IMG/VR virus record: IMGVR_UViG_3300038696_000123
Coordinates: 1 to 58,178 of that record
Length of the DNA: 58,178 nucleotides
From: a virus
Strand: one strand, 5' to 3'
The notes beneath the pieces are model-generated. The model ran no database searches. It worked only from the letters and a program-made list of their open reading frames with translations, and had not been told where the DNA came from. Shown piece by piece: positions 23,215 through 30,507 of this stretch (position 1 is the stretch's first letter; every line of letters starts with the position of its first letter). The position numbers and the translations under genes were made by a program.

Positions 23215-23822
23215 CACGCTCCCTCCATCTCGTCAATCGTGTCCCAGAGGTCCTCAACGGCCCGGTCGTGGCGGAGCAGGACTGTGGGGATGCCTGCGAA
23301 CTCCATCTTGGAGCGGGTCGCCTTGATGGACTTGATCTTGTCGGCAACCAGGTCCTCCTTGATCTCCCGCTCGCCCCGGTCGGTGGCACGCTGGCGCTCC
23401 CGGATGCGCTCCAGGCACAGCTCCAGCGGGGTGTCGAGGTAGGCCACGAGGACGCGGTGCGCACCCTCGCTCTGGACGGCCTTGAAGAACTCCAGCCAGG
23501 AGCCTGCCACCGTGGAGGCCAAGACGCCCTCGCAGATGACGTGTCGGGGCGAGCCGGGCAGCCGGGTTGCGGCCATGACGGCCTGCTGCTGTAGGTCAAA
23601 CGTCTTGATGGTGTCCATCCCGCCGCAGCCGGTGCTGTACTTGCCCACGGCCAGGTATCCGCCCGGGGTCCCCCAGCCCTCAACAGAGCTGCGCCGCCCC
23701 GGGTCGCGCTTGGTGGGGTTGTCGTACCAGACCAGGTCAACCGGCTGGGCCTGCGGCGTTATGAGCTCCCGGGCCAGCGTGGTCTTGCCGCTGCCGTTGG
23801 TCCCCCTGATGTTGATAATCAT
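23214..23822 (-). CDS. P-loop 5-hmdU DNA kinase candidate
   Basis: Encodes 202 residues. Walker A GTNGSGKT at 7-14, a CEGV segment at the second strand, and RIRERQRATDRG as a lid with several Arg place it in the nucleotide-kinase-like P-loop class. Because the next gene encodes an HMUDK-type helical domain, I infer that it phosphorylates the hydroxymethyl group of 5-hmdU within DNA, the activating step for later substitution. A free-nucleotide (5-hmdUMP) kinase is the alternative. Confidence 0.78.
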   Translation of the reverse strand: MIINIRGTNGSGKTTLARELITPQAQPVDLVWYDNPTKRDPGRRSSVEGWGTPGGYLAVGKYSTGCGGMDTIKTFDLQQQAVMAATRLPGSPRHVICEGVLASTVAGSWLEFFKAVQSEGAHRVLVAYLDTPLELCLERIRERQRATDRGEREIKEDLVADKIKSIKATRSKMEFAGIPTVLLRHDRAVEDLWDTIDEMEGA

Positions 23823-23992
23823 GTCGGCTCCTCCAGGTGTTCTGCGTTGAAGGCGTCCCGGAACTCAGCCCAGTCAGCCTCGGACATCACCAGGGTGCCG
23901 ATGCCGGCAAACGTCTGGCGGGGGTTGGGGGCGCTGAACACGCGCACGTGGTAGTGCGCCCCCTTCTTGACGTATCGCGTGCGGAACACCAT
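23819..23992 (-). CDS. Small basic protein in modification operon
   Basis: A 57-residue frame: strands RTRYVKKGAHYHVRVFSAP and QTFAGIGTLVMS, then an acidic helix (EADWAEFRDAFNAEHL). Start and stop overlap both neighbours (TGATG, ATGA). Unrecognised small alpha/beta protein. Confidence 0.6.
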   Translation of the reverse strand: MVFRTRYVKKGAHYHVRVFSAPNPRQTFAGIGTLVMSEADWAEFRDAFNAEHLEEPT

Positions 23993-24198
23993 CAGCCCAC
24001 CCTCTCCCGGGTCATGCGTGTGAGGTCCATGCGGCGCTCATTCCAGTCCATCCAGGGCCTGATTCGGTCCTTCCAATGGGTGTGGGTCTCATACTCCTTC
24101 CAGGCTGCTGTTGACGAGTTCAACGCAGCCTTGAAGCGCTCCTCCGGTGTCTGGGGAGGGGTTTCGGGCTTGCGCCGGAACCATCCGAAAAGTCTCAT
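23992..24198 (-). CDS. Small phage protein, unknown (68 aa)
   Basis: Encodes 68 residues with a basic N-terminus (RLFGWFRRKPE) and helices rich in Trp and Arg. It leads the operon that carries the kinase and hydroxymethylase, with AGAAATGGAG before its ATG and a promoter at 24234-24262. Function unknown. Confidence 0.55.
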   Translation of the reverse strand: MRLFGWFRRKPETPPQTPEERFKAALNSSTAAWKEYETHTHWKDRIRPWMDWNERRMDLTRMTRERVG

Positions 24199-24233
24199 CT
24201 TGGTGCTCCATTTCTGTGAGTGTCCGCCCCCGG

Positions 24234-24262
24234 AGCCTATCCCCGGGGACGGGGCCGGTCAA
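24234..24262 (-). promoter_or_regulatory. Predicted promoter of kinase/hydroxymethylase operon
   Basis: Minus strand -35 TTGACC (24257-24262), 17-bp spacer CCCCGGGG-containing, -10 TAGGCT (24234-24239). The -35 overlaps the stop of the transferase gene. Confidence 0.6.
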
Positions 24263-25131
24263 GCGGCAGGCGTTGGGTAGCAGCTGAGCAGCTCATGTCC
24301 GCCCCACAGCTCCAGCTCCCGCCGATGGTGGGTGGTGTCCTTCCCGATCCAGTAGTGGCCGTTGCGGGCTGACTTCCACTTGCACAGGACAGTCTCAACC
24401 TCCTGGACGTTCACCTTGCGGTCCCCAGCCGGTGGGGCGTCCTGCCCCGCGTATGCGCTCAGGAGGTGCTCGGTGACGCCCTGTGGGGAGAGGTCCCCGA
24501 GGAGCTGCCCAGCCATCTCTGCGCCCTTCCTCGGGTCGCGGTACATGGAGGTGATCGTGGTGGGGAAGTCAACCGGGACGCCCAACACACGGTCAAGCAT
24601 GTCCGCTGCCTTGAAGGCAATCCACGGCCCGAACTGCGGCCAGCTGGTGACCTCCAGCTCAACGGCCCGGAGGTTGAGCTGCCCCGGGAGGTCCTCCAGG
24701 CTCATCACTGCGTCCTCGGGGCGGGGGAAGCGCTCCCGGAGCCAGGCCACGCTGTCAACGCACTTCTGGCCGCGCCAGTGGCGACGCTCTGCCGCCCTGG
24801 GCCACCGCTCCGCCGGGGCAACCTTCAAGGCTGCTGGGCCGGTCGCGTCCCCGTTCTCTGCCGCCACGTCAAGCCAGTCCCAGAAGCTCACGGCGCTCGT
24901 GCGGGAGGCGAGGAAGGCGCTGGCCCCCACGCTGTAGCAGCACCAGTATGCGAGCATGTAACGCCGCACCCAGTCCCGGCGCTCAGTCTGGTTCTGTCCC
25001 CCGGCCTGGATGTAGCGCCAGAGGCCGGTGTACAGGGGGTCGTGGTCGTGGGTCCTGATGAGCTCTCGCCCCCAGGCCACAGGGTCATCCAAAAGGTTCT
25101 CACCAGGTTTCATCGGGCATTCCTCCGCCAT
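24259..25131 (-). CDS. Amino-acid:DNA transferase candidate (HhH type)
   Basis: Encodes 290 residues from the ATG at 25131, nine bases after the AGAAATGGAG leader; ATGs at 25140 and 25113 are alternatives. The segment LEVTSWPQFGPWIAFKAADM with DRVLGVPVDF resembles the helix-hairpin-helix region of the alpha-glutamyl/putrescinyl thymine pyrophosphorylase (AADT) family, relatives of base-excision glycosylases. Such enzymes displace pyrophosphate from activated 5-hmdU DNA with an amino acid. The amino acid cannot be read from sequence; glycine is expected if the system is M6-like. Confidence 0.72.
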   Translation of the reverse strand: MAEECPMKPGENLLDDPVAWGRELIRTHDHDPLYTGLWRYIQAGGQNQTERRDWVRRYMLAYWCCYSVGASAFLASRTSAVSFWDWLDVAAENGDATGPAALKVAPAERWPRAAERRHWRGQKCVDSVAWLRERFPRPEDAVMSLEDLPGQLNLRAVELEVTSWPQFGPWIAFKAADMLDRVLGVPVDFPTTITSMYRDPRKGAEMAGQLLGDLSPQGVTEHLLSAYAGQDAPPAGDRKVNVQEVETVLCKWKSARNGHYWIGKDTTHHRRELELWGGHELLSCYPTPAA

Positions 25132-25315
25132 CTTTTTCATCTCCATTTCTAAGGCAACCGGCGCAGGTGTGTCCCCAGCCGTCTGTGATCTTGTCAAACT
25201 TGTAACCCTCAGAAGCGGCTGCCTCCCGGGCCTCGTCAAAGTCCTCTCCCTCAACGTAATCACTGCAGTGGTCGCAGAGGATGATGACGGCCCCGTGTTC
25301 CCTTTCAATTGCCAT
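25100..25315 (-). CDS. Small zinc-ribbon-like protein
   Basis: Encodes 71 residues with two Cys pairs, CDHC near residue 12-15 and CAGC near 52-55, spaced like a zinc ribbon. It overlaps the start of the transferase gene by 32 bp in another frame and contains that gene's leader. A role as a modification-complex partner is possible but unsupported. Confidence 0.6.
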   Translation of the reverse strand: MAIEREHGAVIILCDHCSDYVEGEDFDEAREAAASEGYKFDKITDGWGHTCAGCLRNGDEKDGGGMPDETW

Positions 25316-25316
25316 C

Positions 25317-25670
25317 TCAATCCTCCTGTGAAGCTGCCCAGGAGAGGAACGCCAGCAGGGCCGGGTTGTCTCCAAGGAGCGTGATTGTCCAGGACGCGAA
25401 GAAGCTCACCATGAACTCCTCTGGGTACTGGTCGTCATCGCCACCAGGGAGCGCGTGGAGCGCCCCGATGTCGAATGCGGCGTGGAGGCACTCGTGCCAC
25501 AGCGTTTCTGCTGCCTGGCGGTGCCCCCGGGTGGTGTCCACCTTGATCTCGTTGTTGACGTGGTCACACTCACCGTACTTGCGCTCAGCCGCCGCCACCT
25601 CGGGCTGCCAGACGGTCACCCGGTAGCGCTTCCAGCCCACCTTGACGTGCTTTGGGAACGGCGGCATCAT
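25317..25670 (-). CDS. HExxH metallopeptidase-like protein
   Basis: Encodes 117 residues. LWHECLHAAFD has the zincin motif H59-E60-x-x-H63, with EEF about 20 residues later as a possible third ligand. Short phage zincin-like proteins of this kind (SprT- or DUF-type) are known but uncharacterised. It has no signal peptide, so an intracellular target is likely. Located inside the hypermodification island, 1 bp upstream of the zinc-ribbon gene. Confidence 0.6.
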   Translation of the reverse strand: MMPPFPKHVKVGWKRYRVTVWQPEVAAAERKYGECDHVNNEIKVDTTRGHRQAAETLWHECLHAAFDIGALHALPGGDDDQYPEEFMVSFFASWTITLLGDNPALLAFLSWAASQED

Positions 25671-25834
25671 GTCGCCTCCTCGCAGCGGGCCCAGGAGCCG
25701 GGACCGGCCCTCTCAACCACTGCGTCCCCGATCTGCTGGACCCACTCGCAGCTCTCAAACTGCGGGAAGGCGCGGCTGGTCTCCTCGCAGCCCTGTGGGC
25801 CGCAGAGGAACAGGGTGAGGATGACGCCGCTCAT
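25667..25834 (-). CDS. Small Cys-rich peptide (55 aa)
   Basis: A 55-residue frame with a short hydrophobic N-terminus (MSGVILTLFLCGPQG) and four Cys. The ATG overlaps the radical SAM stop and the TGA overlaps the next ATG. LTLFLCG vaguely resembles a lipobox, but the helix before it is short. Function unknown. Confidence 0.5.
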   Translation of the reverse strand: MSGVILTLFLCGPQGCEETSRAFPQFESCEWVQQIGDAVVERAGPGSWARCEEAT

Positions 25835-27240
25835 GGATGAGCCTCCCGGTCATAAGCTGACTTCCTGAAGTCACTCATGCGGTTGGACTTGGCGGCCCCG
25901 AACAGGAGGGAGCCGCATGCCCCCCGCCCCTCCGGGTCCTCATCGCCGCAGGACAGGCAGCCCGAGGGCGGACACTCTGCGACCTCAGCAAACGGGACGG
26001 CAGTGTCCATCCGGGTGAACATGGGGACACGCTGGCCGTGGCACTGGTCCGCCGTCAGGAAGTCCGCCCCCACTGAGCGGGTCTTTTTGGAGTTGAGGGT
26101 GCCATCCTCTGCCCGGTCTGTATACATGTACTCATAGCAGGTCGCGTAGGTCATCCCGAGCTTGGTGGCGAGGGGCTGGAGCCTCCGGTGGGCCTCCAAG
26201 CGCCACTCCTCGTCAACGCACTTCTGGCCACCCATGTTGTCCACGAACAGGGACTCAAACACGCCGCCCCGGTTGTCCCCGAAGCGGGCCTTGATGCGCT
26301 CAACCATGGTCCCGGCCCAGGCATATCCGGCCTCCACGAACTTGACGATCACGTGGTTGTTCCCAACCTCCGCCAGCATGTGGAACAGCTGCTCAATCTC
26401 CTCAATGCTGGTCACGCCCGGGATGACCGGGTTGACCTGGATGGAGGTGTAGATGCCCTGACGCCGCAGCTCAGCCACCTCCTCAATGTGGTCCAGGAGG
26501 GGGAGTGCCCCTGGGCTGAGCTTCTTCCAATCCTCTGGGTCGCACGTGTTGAGGGACTTCTGGGCGTAGCTGTAACCGTTCCGCTTGAGGATGTCGAATG
26601 CCCAACCAGGGTAGCGCATCCGACTCAGGAAGAACACAGGCAGGCCCCGGTCGGTGAACGCCTCAGCGCCCCGCTGGGTGTTGTGGTACACGTCCTCAAG
26701 GGGGAGGAACGGGTCAGTGAAGCTGCTGAAGTATCCGGCGCTGGCTGTCTTCATCCGGTCCAGTGATTTGGCGACGTGGCCCCCGAAGTCGATGGGCACC
26801 GTGATGAGGCCGCTGCCCCGGTAGCCCTTGACCCCGCTGTTGATGTAGCAGAAGGCGCACCCCACGGTACAGAAGCCTCCATATGGTTCAGTGAGGATCG
26901 CGTCTGACATACAGGGGCGCTCCCGGGAGGTCCCGCCGGTTGGGCCCTTGCCCTGGTACCATCCCTGGAGGGGCTTGCCGTTCTCCAGCCGGAGGTGGGG
27001 CGCATACTTCTTGCCGTTGAAGCCGATGTACACCCGCACGTCTTTGTCCTTCTCCGCACCGCGCATCATCGCCACCCGGGCGGAGCGGGACTTGGCAACC
27101 ATCCCGGTCAGGGGGTCCTCGTGCTCCTCAATTGGCCCAAGGAACTCCCGCATGTCGGGGTCCGGGCGCATGAAGAACTTGTATGCCTCCTGCGCCGGTT
27201 CATTGCTCTGGCCCATCAGCCACTGTTCTTCAGATTGCAT
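25831..27240 (-). CDS. Radical SAM enzyme of base hypermodification
   Basis: Encodes 469 residues. The cluster motif CTVGCAFC (C124, C128, C131; CxxxCxxC) is preceded by PYGGF and followed by the usual TIM-barrel strands. A second Cys group near the C-terminus (CPPSGCLSCGDEDPEGRGAC) may bind an auxiliary iron-sulfur cluster. Radical SAM isomerases are reported in thymidine hypermodification pathways, where they rearrange the attached amino acid. The ATG at 27240 with GGAG seven bases upstream is preferred to upstream in-frame ATGs that fall inside the HNH gene. Confidence 0.82.
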   Translation of the reverse strand: MQSEEQWLMGQSNEPAQEAYKFFMRPDPDMREFLGPIEEHEDPLTGMVAKSRSARVAMMRGAEKDKDVRVYIGFNGKKYAPHLRLENGKPLQGWYQGKGPTGGTSRERPCMSDAILTEPYGGFCTVGCAFCYINSGVKGYRGSGLITVPIDFGGHVAKSLDRMKTASAGYFSSFTDPFLPLEDVYHNTQRGAEAFTDRGLPVFFLSRMRYPGWAFDILKRNGYSYAQKSLNTCDPEDWKKLSPGALPLLDHIEEVAELRRQGIYTSIQVNPVIPGVTSIEEIEQLFHMLAEVGNNHVIVKFVEAGYAWAGTMVERIKARFGDNRGGVFESLFVDNMGGQKCVDEEWRLEAHRRLQPLATKLGMTYATCYEYMYTDRAEDGTLNSKKTRSVGADFLTADQCHGQRVPMFTRMDTAVPFAEVAECPPSGCLSCGDEDPEGRGACGSLLFGAAKSNRMSDFRKSAYDREAHP

Positions 27241-27667
27241 GTATTCTCTCCAATTCAATTGTTCCATCCCCGGGGTCGATGCGGGGCACTTCAAAGCCGA
27301 GGTTGCGGAGGGCCGCAGCCAGGGCAAACGGGTTGGTGGCATCCAGGGAGGTCGCCTGTAGGTGGCCCTGGACCTTGCGCCGCTGGTTCTCCTCTGCCGT
27401 CACCACCTCAATGTGATGGGGGCACACGCAGAGGGAGAAGCGGCAGGTGTGGTCGCGGTGGTGGCCGGTCGGGCAGGGCTCTCCCCCGAGGACCTCTGAA
27501 GAGAAGCGGTGGGCCCTCACCGTCCGCTTCCCGAGCCTGAATGAGCCATACCACTTCTTGTTGCCTTTCCCCCGGGAGCGTCCGCCGGTCCAGAACCAGC
27601 AGCCGTTGGGGAGCTTCTCAACGTACCCCATGAAGCGGTCGATGTCCTCTGGCCTCGCCCTCAGCAT
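27230..27667 (-). CDS. HNH homing endonuclease
   Basis: Encodes 145 residues. The N-terminal GCWFWTGG segment, then HHRDHTCRFSLCVCPHHIEVV and NQRR form an HNH zinc-finger nuclease like those inserted in phage genes. It separates the PLP enzyme and 27.7-27.9 kb gene from the radical SAM gene and overlaps the latter by 11 bp. Probably a mobile passenger in the modification island. Confidence 0.8.
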   Translation of the reverse strand: MLRARPEDIDRFMGYVEKLPNGCWFWTGGRSRGKGNKKWYGSFRLGKRTVRAHRFSSEVLGGEPCPTGHHRDHTCRFSLCVCPHHIEVVTAEENQRRKVQGHLQATSLDATNPFALAAALRNLGFEVPRIDPGDGTIELERIHAI

Positions 27668-27668
27668 C

Positions 27669-27914
27669 TCAGACCCTCACCGGGATGAGGAGCTTGAAGT
27701 CAGTGACCGGGAAGGTGTGCCAGCCAAGCCCCAACAACTCCCCTGTCAACGGGTGCCTCGGGCTGTCCTCCTCCGGGAGGAATGGGAAGTGGGCCTCAAG
27801 GGTCCTCTCCCCCAGCGGCAGGTCATAGGTGTCGTCAGGCCTGACGAGGGCTCGGGCTCCGGCAATCTCGGGCATCTGACCGCAGTACTCAGCATCATCC
27901 AACATCCCGCTCAC
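27669..27914 (-). CDS. Phage protein, unknown (81 aa)
   Basis: Starts either at a GTG (27914) that overlaps the PLP-gene stop or at an ATG three codons on (27905). The product is acidic and Pro-rich, with a beta-like C-terminus (WHTFPVTDFKLLIPVRV). No family recognised. It lies between the PLP enzyme and the HNH gene. Confidence 0.55.
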   Translation of the reverse strand: MSGMLDDAEYCGQMPEIAGARALVRPDDTYDLPLGERTLEAHFPFLPEEDSPRHPLTGELLGLGWHTFPVTDFKLLIPVRV

Positions 27915-28741
27915 CCTATGTTCCACATGAGGGCCTCGCCCCACTTGTCGCGTCCCTCCGCCATCCACCAGCGGAATGCCTTGAGGTCATAGTAGGCGTT
28001 GGCTGGCCAGGGAGGCGTCGGGCCGGGCCGGGCCTGGTCCTTGTAGTTGTAGCGCTCGTTGATGAACGTGATCCGGGTGTCCTCAAACGTGGTCAGCCCG
28101 GACATATTGAGCATGTACTTCAGGGTGGCCCCCTCGGGCTTGTTATACCCCTGATGGAGGATGAAGCGGGGCCTCAGCCCGGCCTCGTGGAAGCCGGTGA
28201 TGACGCCCGCAGCGATTGTCCCGGAGCTGATTGGGATGAACACCGGGTGGTGGGCACAGAAGGTCCGCAGGGCCGGGAGGGCCTCCAGCGTCCGCCCCAC
28301 CTCTGCCGCTGTCTCGGTGATCATCTCCGGGAGCTTCAGGGCGTTGGGCATCATGTAGCTGTCGTGAATCTTGGCGAGGTCCGCCTTGGCCTGGTGGAAC
28401 AGGTGCCAGCTTGGCCCCGCCGGGAGCGGCTGGAGCTGCGCTCCGAGCCCCATTGAGTGGGTCTGGGCGACGTGCGGCCCCGGGTCCTTCTTGTACCTTG
28501 GGTAGTAGTTGACGCACGCCTTGCCCAACAGGAGGCAGGCCTGGGCCACCGCGTGACCGGCCTGGGAGTGGTAGGTGTCCAGCACTCCAATCACCTCCTC
28601 CGGGCGGTCCCGGATGTGGGCGTACACGCCCCGCGTCTTGCTGAAGGGCGGGCCGGGCGGTGGACAGCTGAGGTCCTCCCGCTTAACCATCAGGCCGAAC
28701 TCGCTGAGGTGGTCCTGGACGGGGGTGTTGTTGACTAGCAT
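27911..28741 (-). CDS. Fold-type II PLP-dependent enzyme
   Basis: Encodes 276 residues. KREDLSCPPPGPPFSKTRG places a candidate PLP lysine at K35. TYHSQAGHAVAQA corresponds to the S.GNH.qa.A phosphate/substrate loop and ISSGTIAAGVITG to the Gly-rich PLP-phosphate loop of the tryptophan synthase beta/cysteine synthase superfamily. PLP-dependent decarboxylases act in published thymidine hypermodification pathways. I infer a comparable late step here, though decarboxylation by a type II fold would be unusual, so a lyase or exchange reaction is possible. Confidence 0.75.
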   Translation of the reverse strand: MLVNNTPVQDHLSEFGLMVKREDLSCPPPGPPFSKTRGVYAHIRDRPEEVIGVLDTYHSQAGHAVAQACLLLGKACVNYYPRYKKDPGPHVAQTHSMGLGAQLQPLPAGPSWHLFHQAKADLAKIHDSYMMPNALKLPEMITETAAEVGRTLEALPALRTFCAHHPVFIPISSGTIAAGVITGFHEAGLRPRFILHQGYNKPEGATLKYMLNMSGLTTFEDTRITFINERYNYKDQARPGPTPPWPANAYYDLKAFRWWMAEGRDKWGEALMWNIG

Positions 28742-28763
28742 GGGTGCTCCCTTTCTCTCACAG

Positions 28764-28792
28764 AGCCTATCCCCGGGTGCACCCCGGGGCAA
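28764..28792 (-). promoter_or_regulatory. Predicted promoter of PLP/radical SAM operon
   Basis: Minus strand -35 TTGCCC (28787-28792), 17-bp spacer, -10 TAGGCT (28764-28769). A variant leader AGAAAGGGAG precedes the ATG at 28741. Confidence 0.55.
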
Positions 28793-28798
28793 GCCATT

Positions 28799-29740
28799 TC
28801 ACTTGAGCGCTGGCTGCGCAGTCTTGGACACCTGGTCGTCAAGGCCGATCTCATCTGCGGCCTCCCGGCCCTGGAAGTATGCGCCCTGGTCCTTGTTGGC
28901 CCAGTAGCGGTCCTGCTCCCGGTCCCAGCGCTTGGACCACTTGTCCCAGTCCTTTGCCCGGGCTGCGTCCTCAGCCTCCCGCTCCTCCTCGGTGAGGTTG
29001 GCCCGGCGCTCCCCCTCCTGGCGCTTGTACTCAGCGCTGCGGACCTCTGCCTGCGCCCGGCGCTGGGCTGCCTCTCCGGCCTTCCAACCCCTCCGGTGCT
29101 CAAGGTTGGCGTCTGCCTCCGCCTGGGCGAAGTCCTCCATGACGACAACCAGCGCTCCGCTGCCCGAGGAGGTGGCTTGAGCCTCCCGCTGTGCCCGGGC
29201 TGCAGCAGACTGCTCAGCCAGCTTCTCCTGGTGGCGGTCCCGCAGGCGCTCCGCCAGGCGCTGGGCTGCCCCCTCTTTGAAGCTCACGGCCCAACGGCTC
29301 AGGCGCTGTGAGTTGCTCTCCAGGTGGGGCGTGACGATCCGCTCCAGGGAGGCGTTGAGGTAGTCAAACATGTTGGCGACGGCTGCCACGTTGGTCTCCC
29401 GGCCAATGATCGTGTAGCCTGTGTCGATGTGTCGGTTGCCCCGGCGCTCGCTGTCCACGAGGACGGCGCAGAAGTTGGTGTCTGCGATGGTGGACATGAG
29501 GCTCTGCTGATACTTGTACAGGGCCTTGCCCTTGAGGCCTGACCGGAGGCGGTTGGAGCCCTCCCCGCCTGACTTGCCGCTGGCCTCCAGCTGGGCCATA
29601 GACAGGTTGTTGTTGGCCATGATCTCCCGGGCCTTCTCCATGGCCACGCTGGCCTCGCCCTCGGTGGCTCCGCCGTCCTTGGCGAGGTTCATGAGCTTGC
29701 GGATTTTGTCGAGGGTCTTGCGGTCGATCTGGGCGGTCAT
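28799..29740 (-). CDS. DUF2786-domain phage protein
   Basis: Encodes 313 residues. The N-terminus KIRKLMNLAKDGGATEGEAS, then AMEKAREIMANNNLS matches DUF2786, a helical domain common in phages. The middle (FKEGAAQRLAERLRDRHQEK) and later AQ/ER-rich region are long charged helices, probably coiled coil. The start is the ATG at 29740; the ATG four codons earlier belongs to the AGAAATGGAG leader. Function unknown. Confidence 0.75.
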   Translation of the reverse strand: MTAQIDRKTLDKIRKLMNLAKDGGATEGEASVAMEKAREIMANNNLSMAQLEASGKSGGEGSNRLRSGLKGKALYKYQQSLMSTIADTNFCAVLVDSERRGNRHIDTGYTIIGRETNVAAVANMFDYLNASLERIVTPHLESNSQRLSRWAVSFKEGAAQRLAERLRDRHQEKLAEQSAAARAQREAQATSSGSGALVVVMEDFAQAEADANLEHRRGWKAGEAAQRRAQAEVRSAEYKRQEGERRANLTEEEREAEDAARAKDWDKWSKRWDREQDRYWANKDQGAYFQGREAADEIGLDDQVSKTAQPALK

Positions 29741-29789
29741 GGGGTTCTCCATTTCTGAGGGGGTGGGGTGGCGAGGGGAGCCCGGAGGC

Positions 29790-30434
29790 TCAACCCTTCT
29801 TGGACATGGGCTTGTGGGCGTGGGGCTTGCTCATCCCGGCGGGCAGCACAAGGTGGTAGCAGTCGGCGTCCCCGCGCTTGGTGGTGCGGATGCCGTAACC
29901 CTTGATCTTGTTCATGTCCCAGTTGAGCCCGGACTTGACGGTGACCTCCAGCCAGGGCTTTGCGCCGCCGGAGAGGGCCTTGAGAAGCTCCTCCATGGTC
30001 GCGCCCTTCTCCCGGCTGAGGAAGTCAACGAGGATGGACTGCTTGGAGCCCTCCCGGCAGGGGTAGGCTGCGGACTTGGGGGCGAGGTTGATGCCCGTTC
30101 CCCGGCGTGGGCCGGTGGCCTTGGCTGCGGGGGCTGGCTTGGCCTTCTTGGCGTTCTCCGCCCGAAGCTCTGCGAGGTCCACGATGTTGGCCCAGAGGCG
30201 CTTGGCTGCGACGGCCTTGGTGCTGAACTTATTGACCGGGACGATGTTGCTGTCCAACTCTGCGGCGGTCGCGTTGTAGAGGGCGACGGCCTGAGCGCCG
30301 GTGAGCTCCAGGAGGTCGTCAGCGATGACGGCGAGGAAGCGGCCCTTGTCGTCTGCAACCTTCTCTGCGCGCTCTGCTGAGCCGTGGAAGGTGACGTCAA
30401 GGTTGTCCAGGGTGATGGTTGCGAAGGTTGTCAT
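29790..30434 (-). CDS. DUF3489-like winged-helix protein
   Basis: Encodes 214 residues. N-terminal domain followed by a Lys/Ala/Pro linker, then GSKQSILVDFLSREKGATME with a further helix and a beta-wing (YGIRTTKRGDADCYHLV). The C-terminal part resembles DUF3489, a small winged-helix-like domain, so DNA binding is plausible. It is preceded by AGAAATGGAG and a twin-13-mer promoter, making it a possible early regulator. Confidence 0.65.
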   Translation of the reverse strand: MTTFATITLDNLDVTFHGSAERAEKVADDKGRFLAVIADDLLELTGAQAVALYNATAAELDSNIVPVNKFSTKAVAAKRLWANIVDLAELRAENAKKAKPAPAAKATGPRRGTGINLAPKSAAYPCREGSKQSILVDFLSREKGATMEELLKALSGGAKPWLEVTVKSGLNWDMNKIKGYGIRTTKRGDADCYHLVLPAGMSKPHAHKPMSKKG

Positions 30435-30464
30435 GTCGGTGCTCCATTTCTAGTCCCGGACCAT

Positions 30465-30507
30465 CCGGGGATAAGTCCTGTCTAACAAGCAACCGGGGAT
30501 AAGTCAA
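30465..30507 (-). promoter_or_regulatory. Predicted promoter with twin 13-mers
   Basis: Minus strand -35 TTGACT (30502-30507), 17-bp spacer, -10-like TAGACA (30479-30484). GACTTATCCCCGG copies at 30493-30505 and 30465-30477, again 28 bp apart. CCGGACCATCCGG palindrome at 30456-30468. The -35 overlaps the inferred stop of the glycosylase gene. Confidence 0.6.

Noticed and set aside
22168-23442. Plus-strand 424-codon open frame
   Set aside because: Antisense to the hypermodification proteins; repetitive Val/Gly/Pro composition is typical of GC-rich shadow frames.
24259-25320. Longer start for the transferase gene (to 25320)
   Set aside because: The extra N-terminus is another frame of the zinc-ribbon gene; the leader AGAAATGGAG supports a start near 25131.
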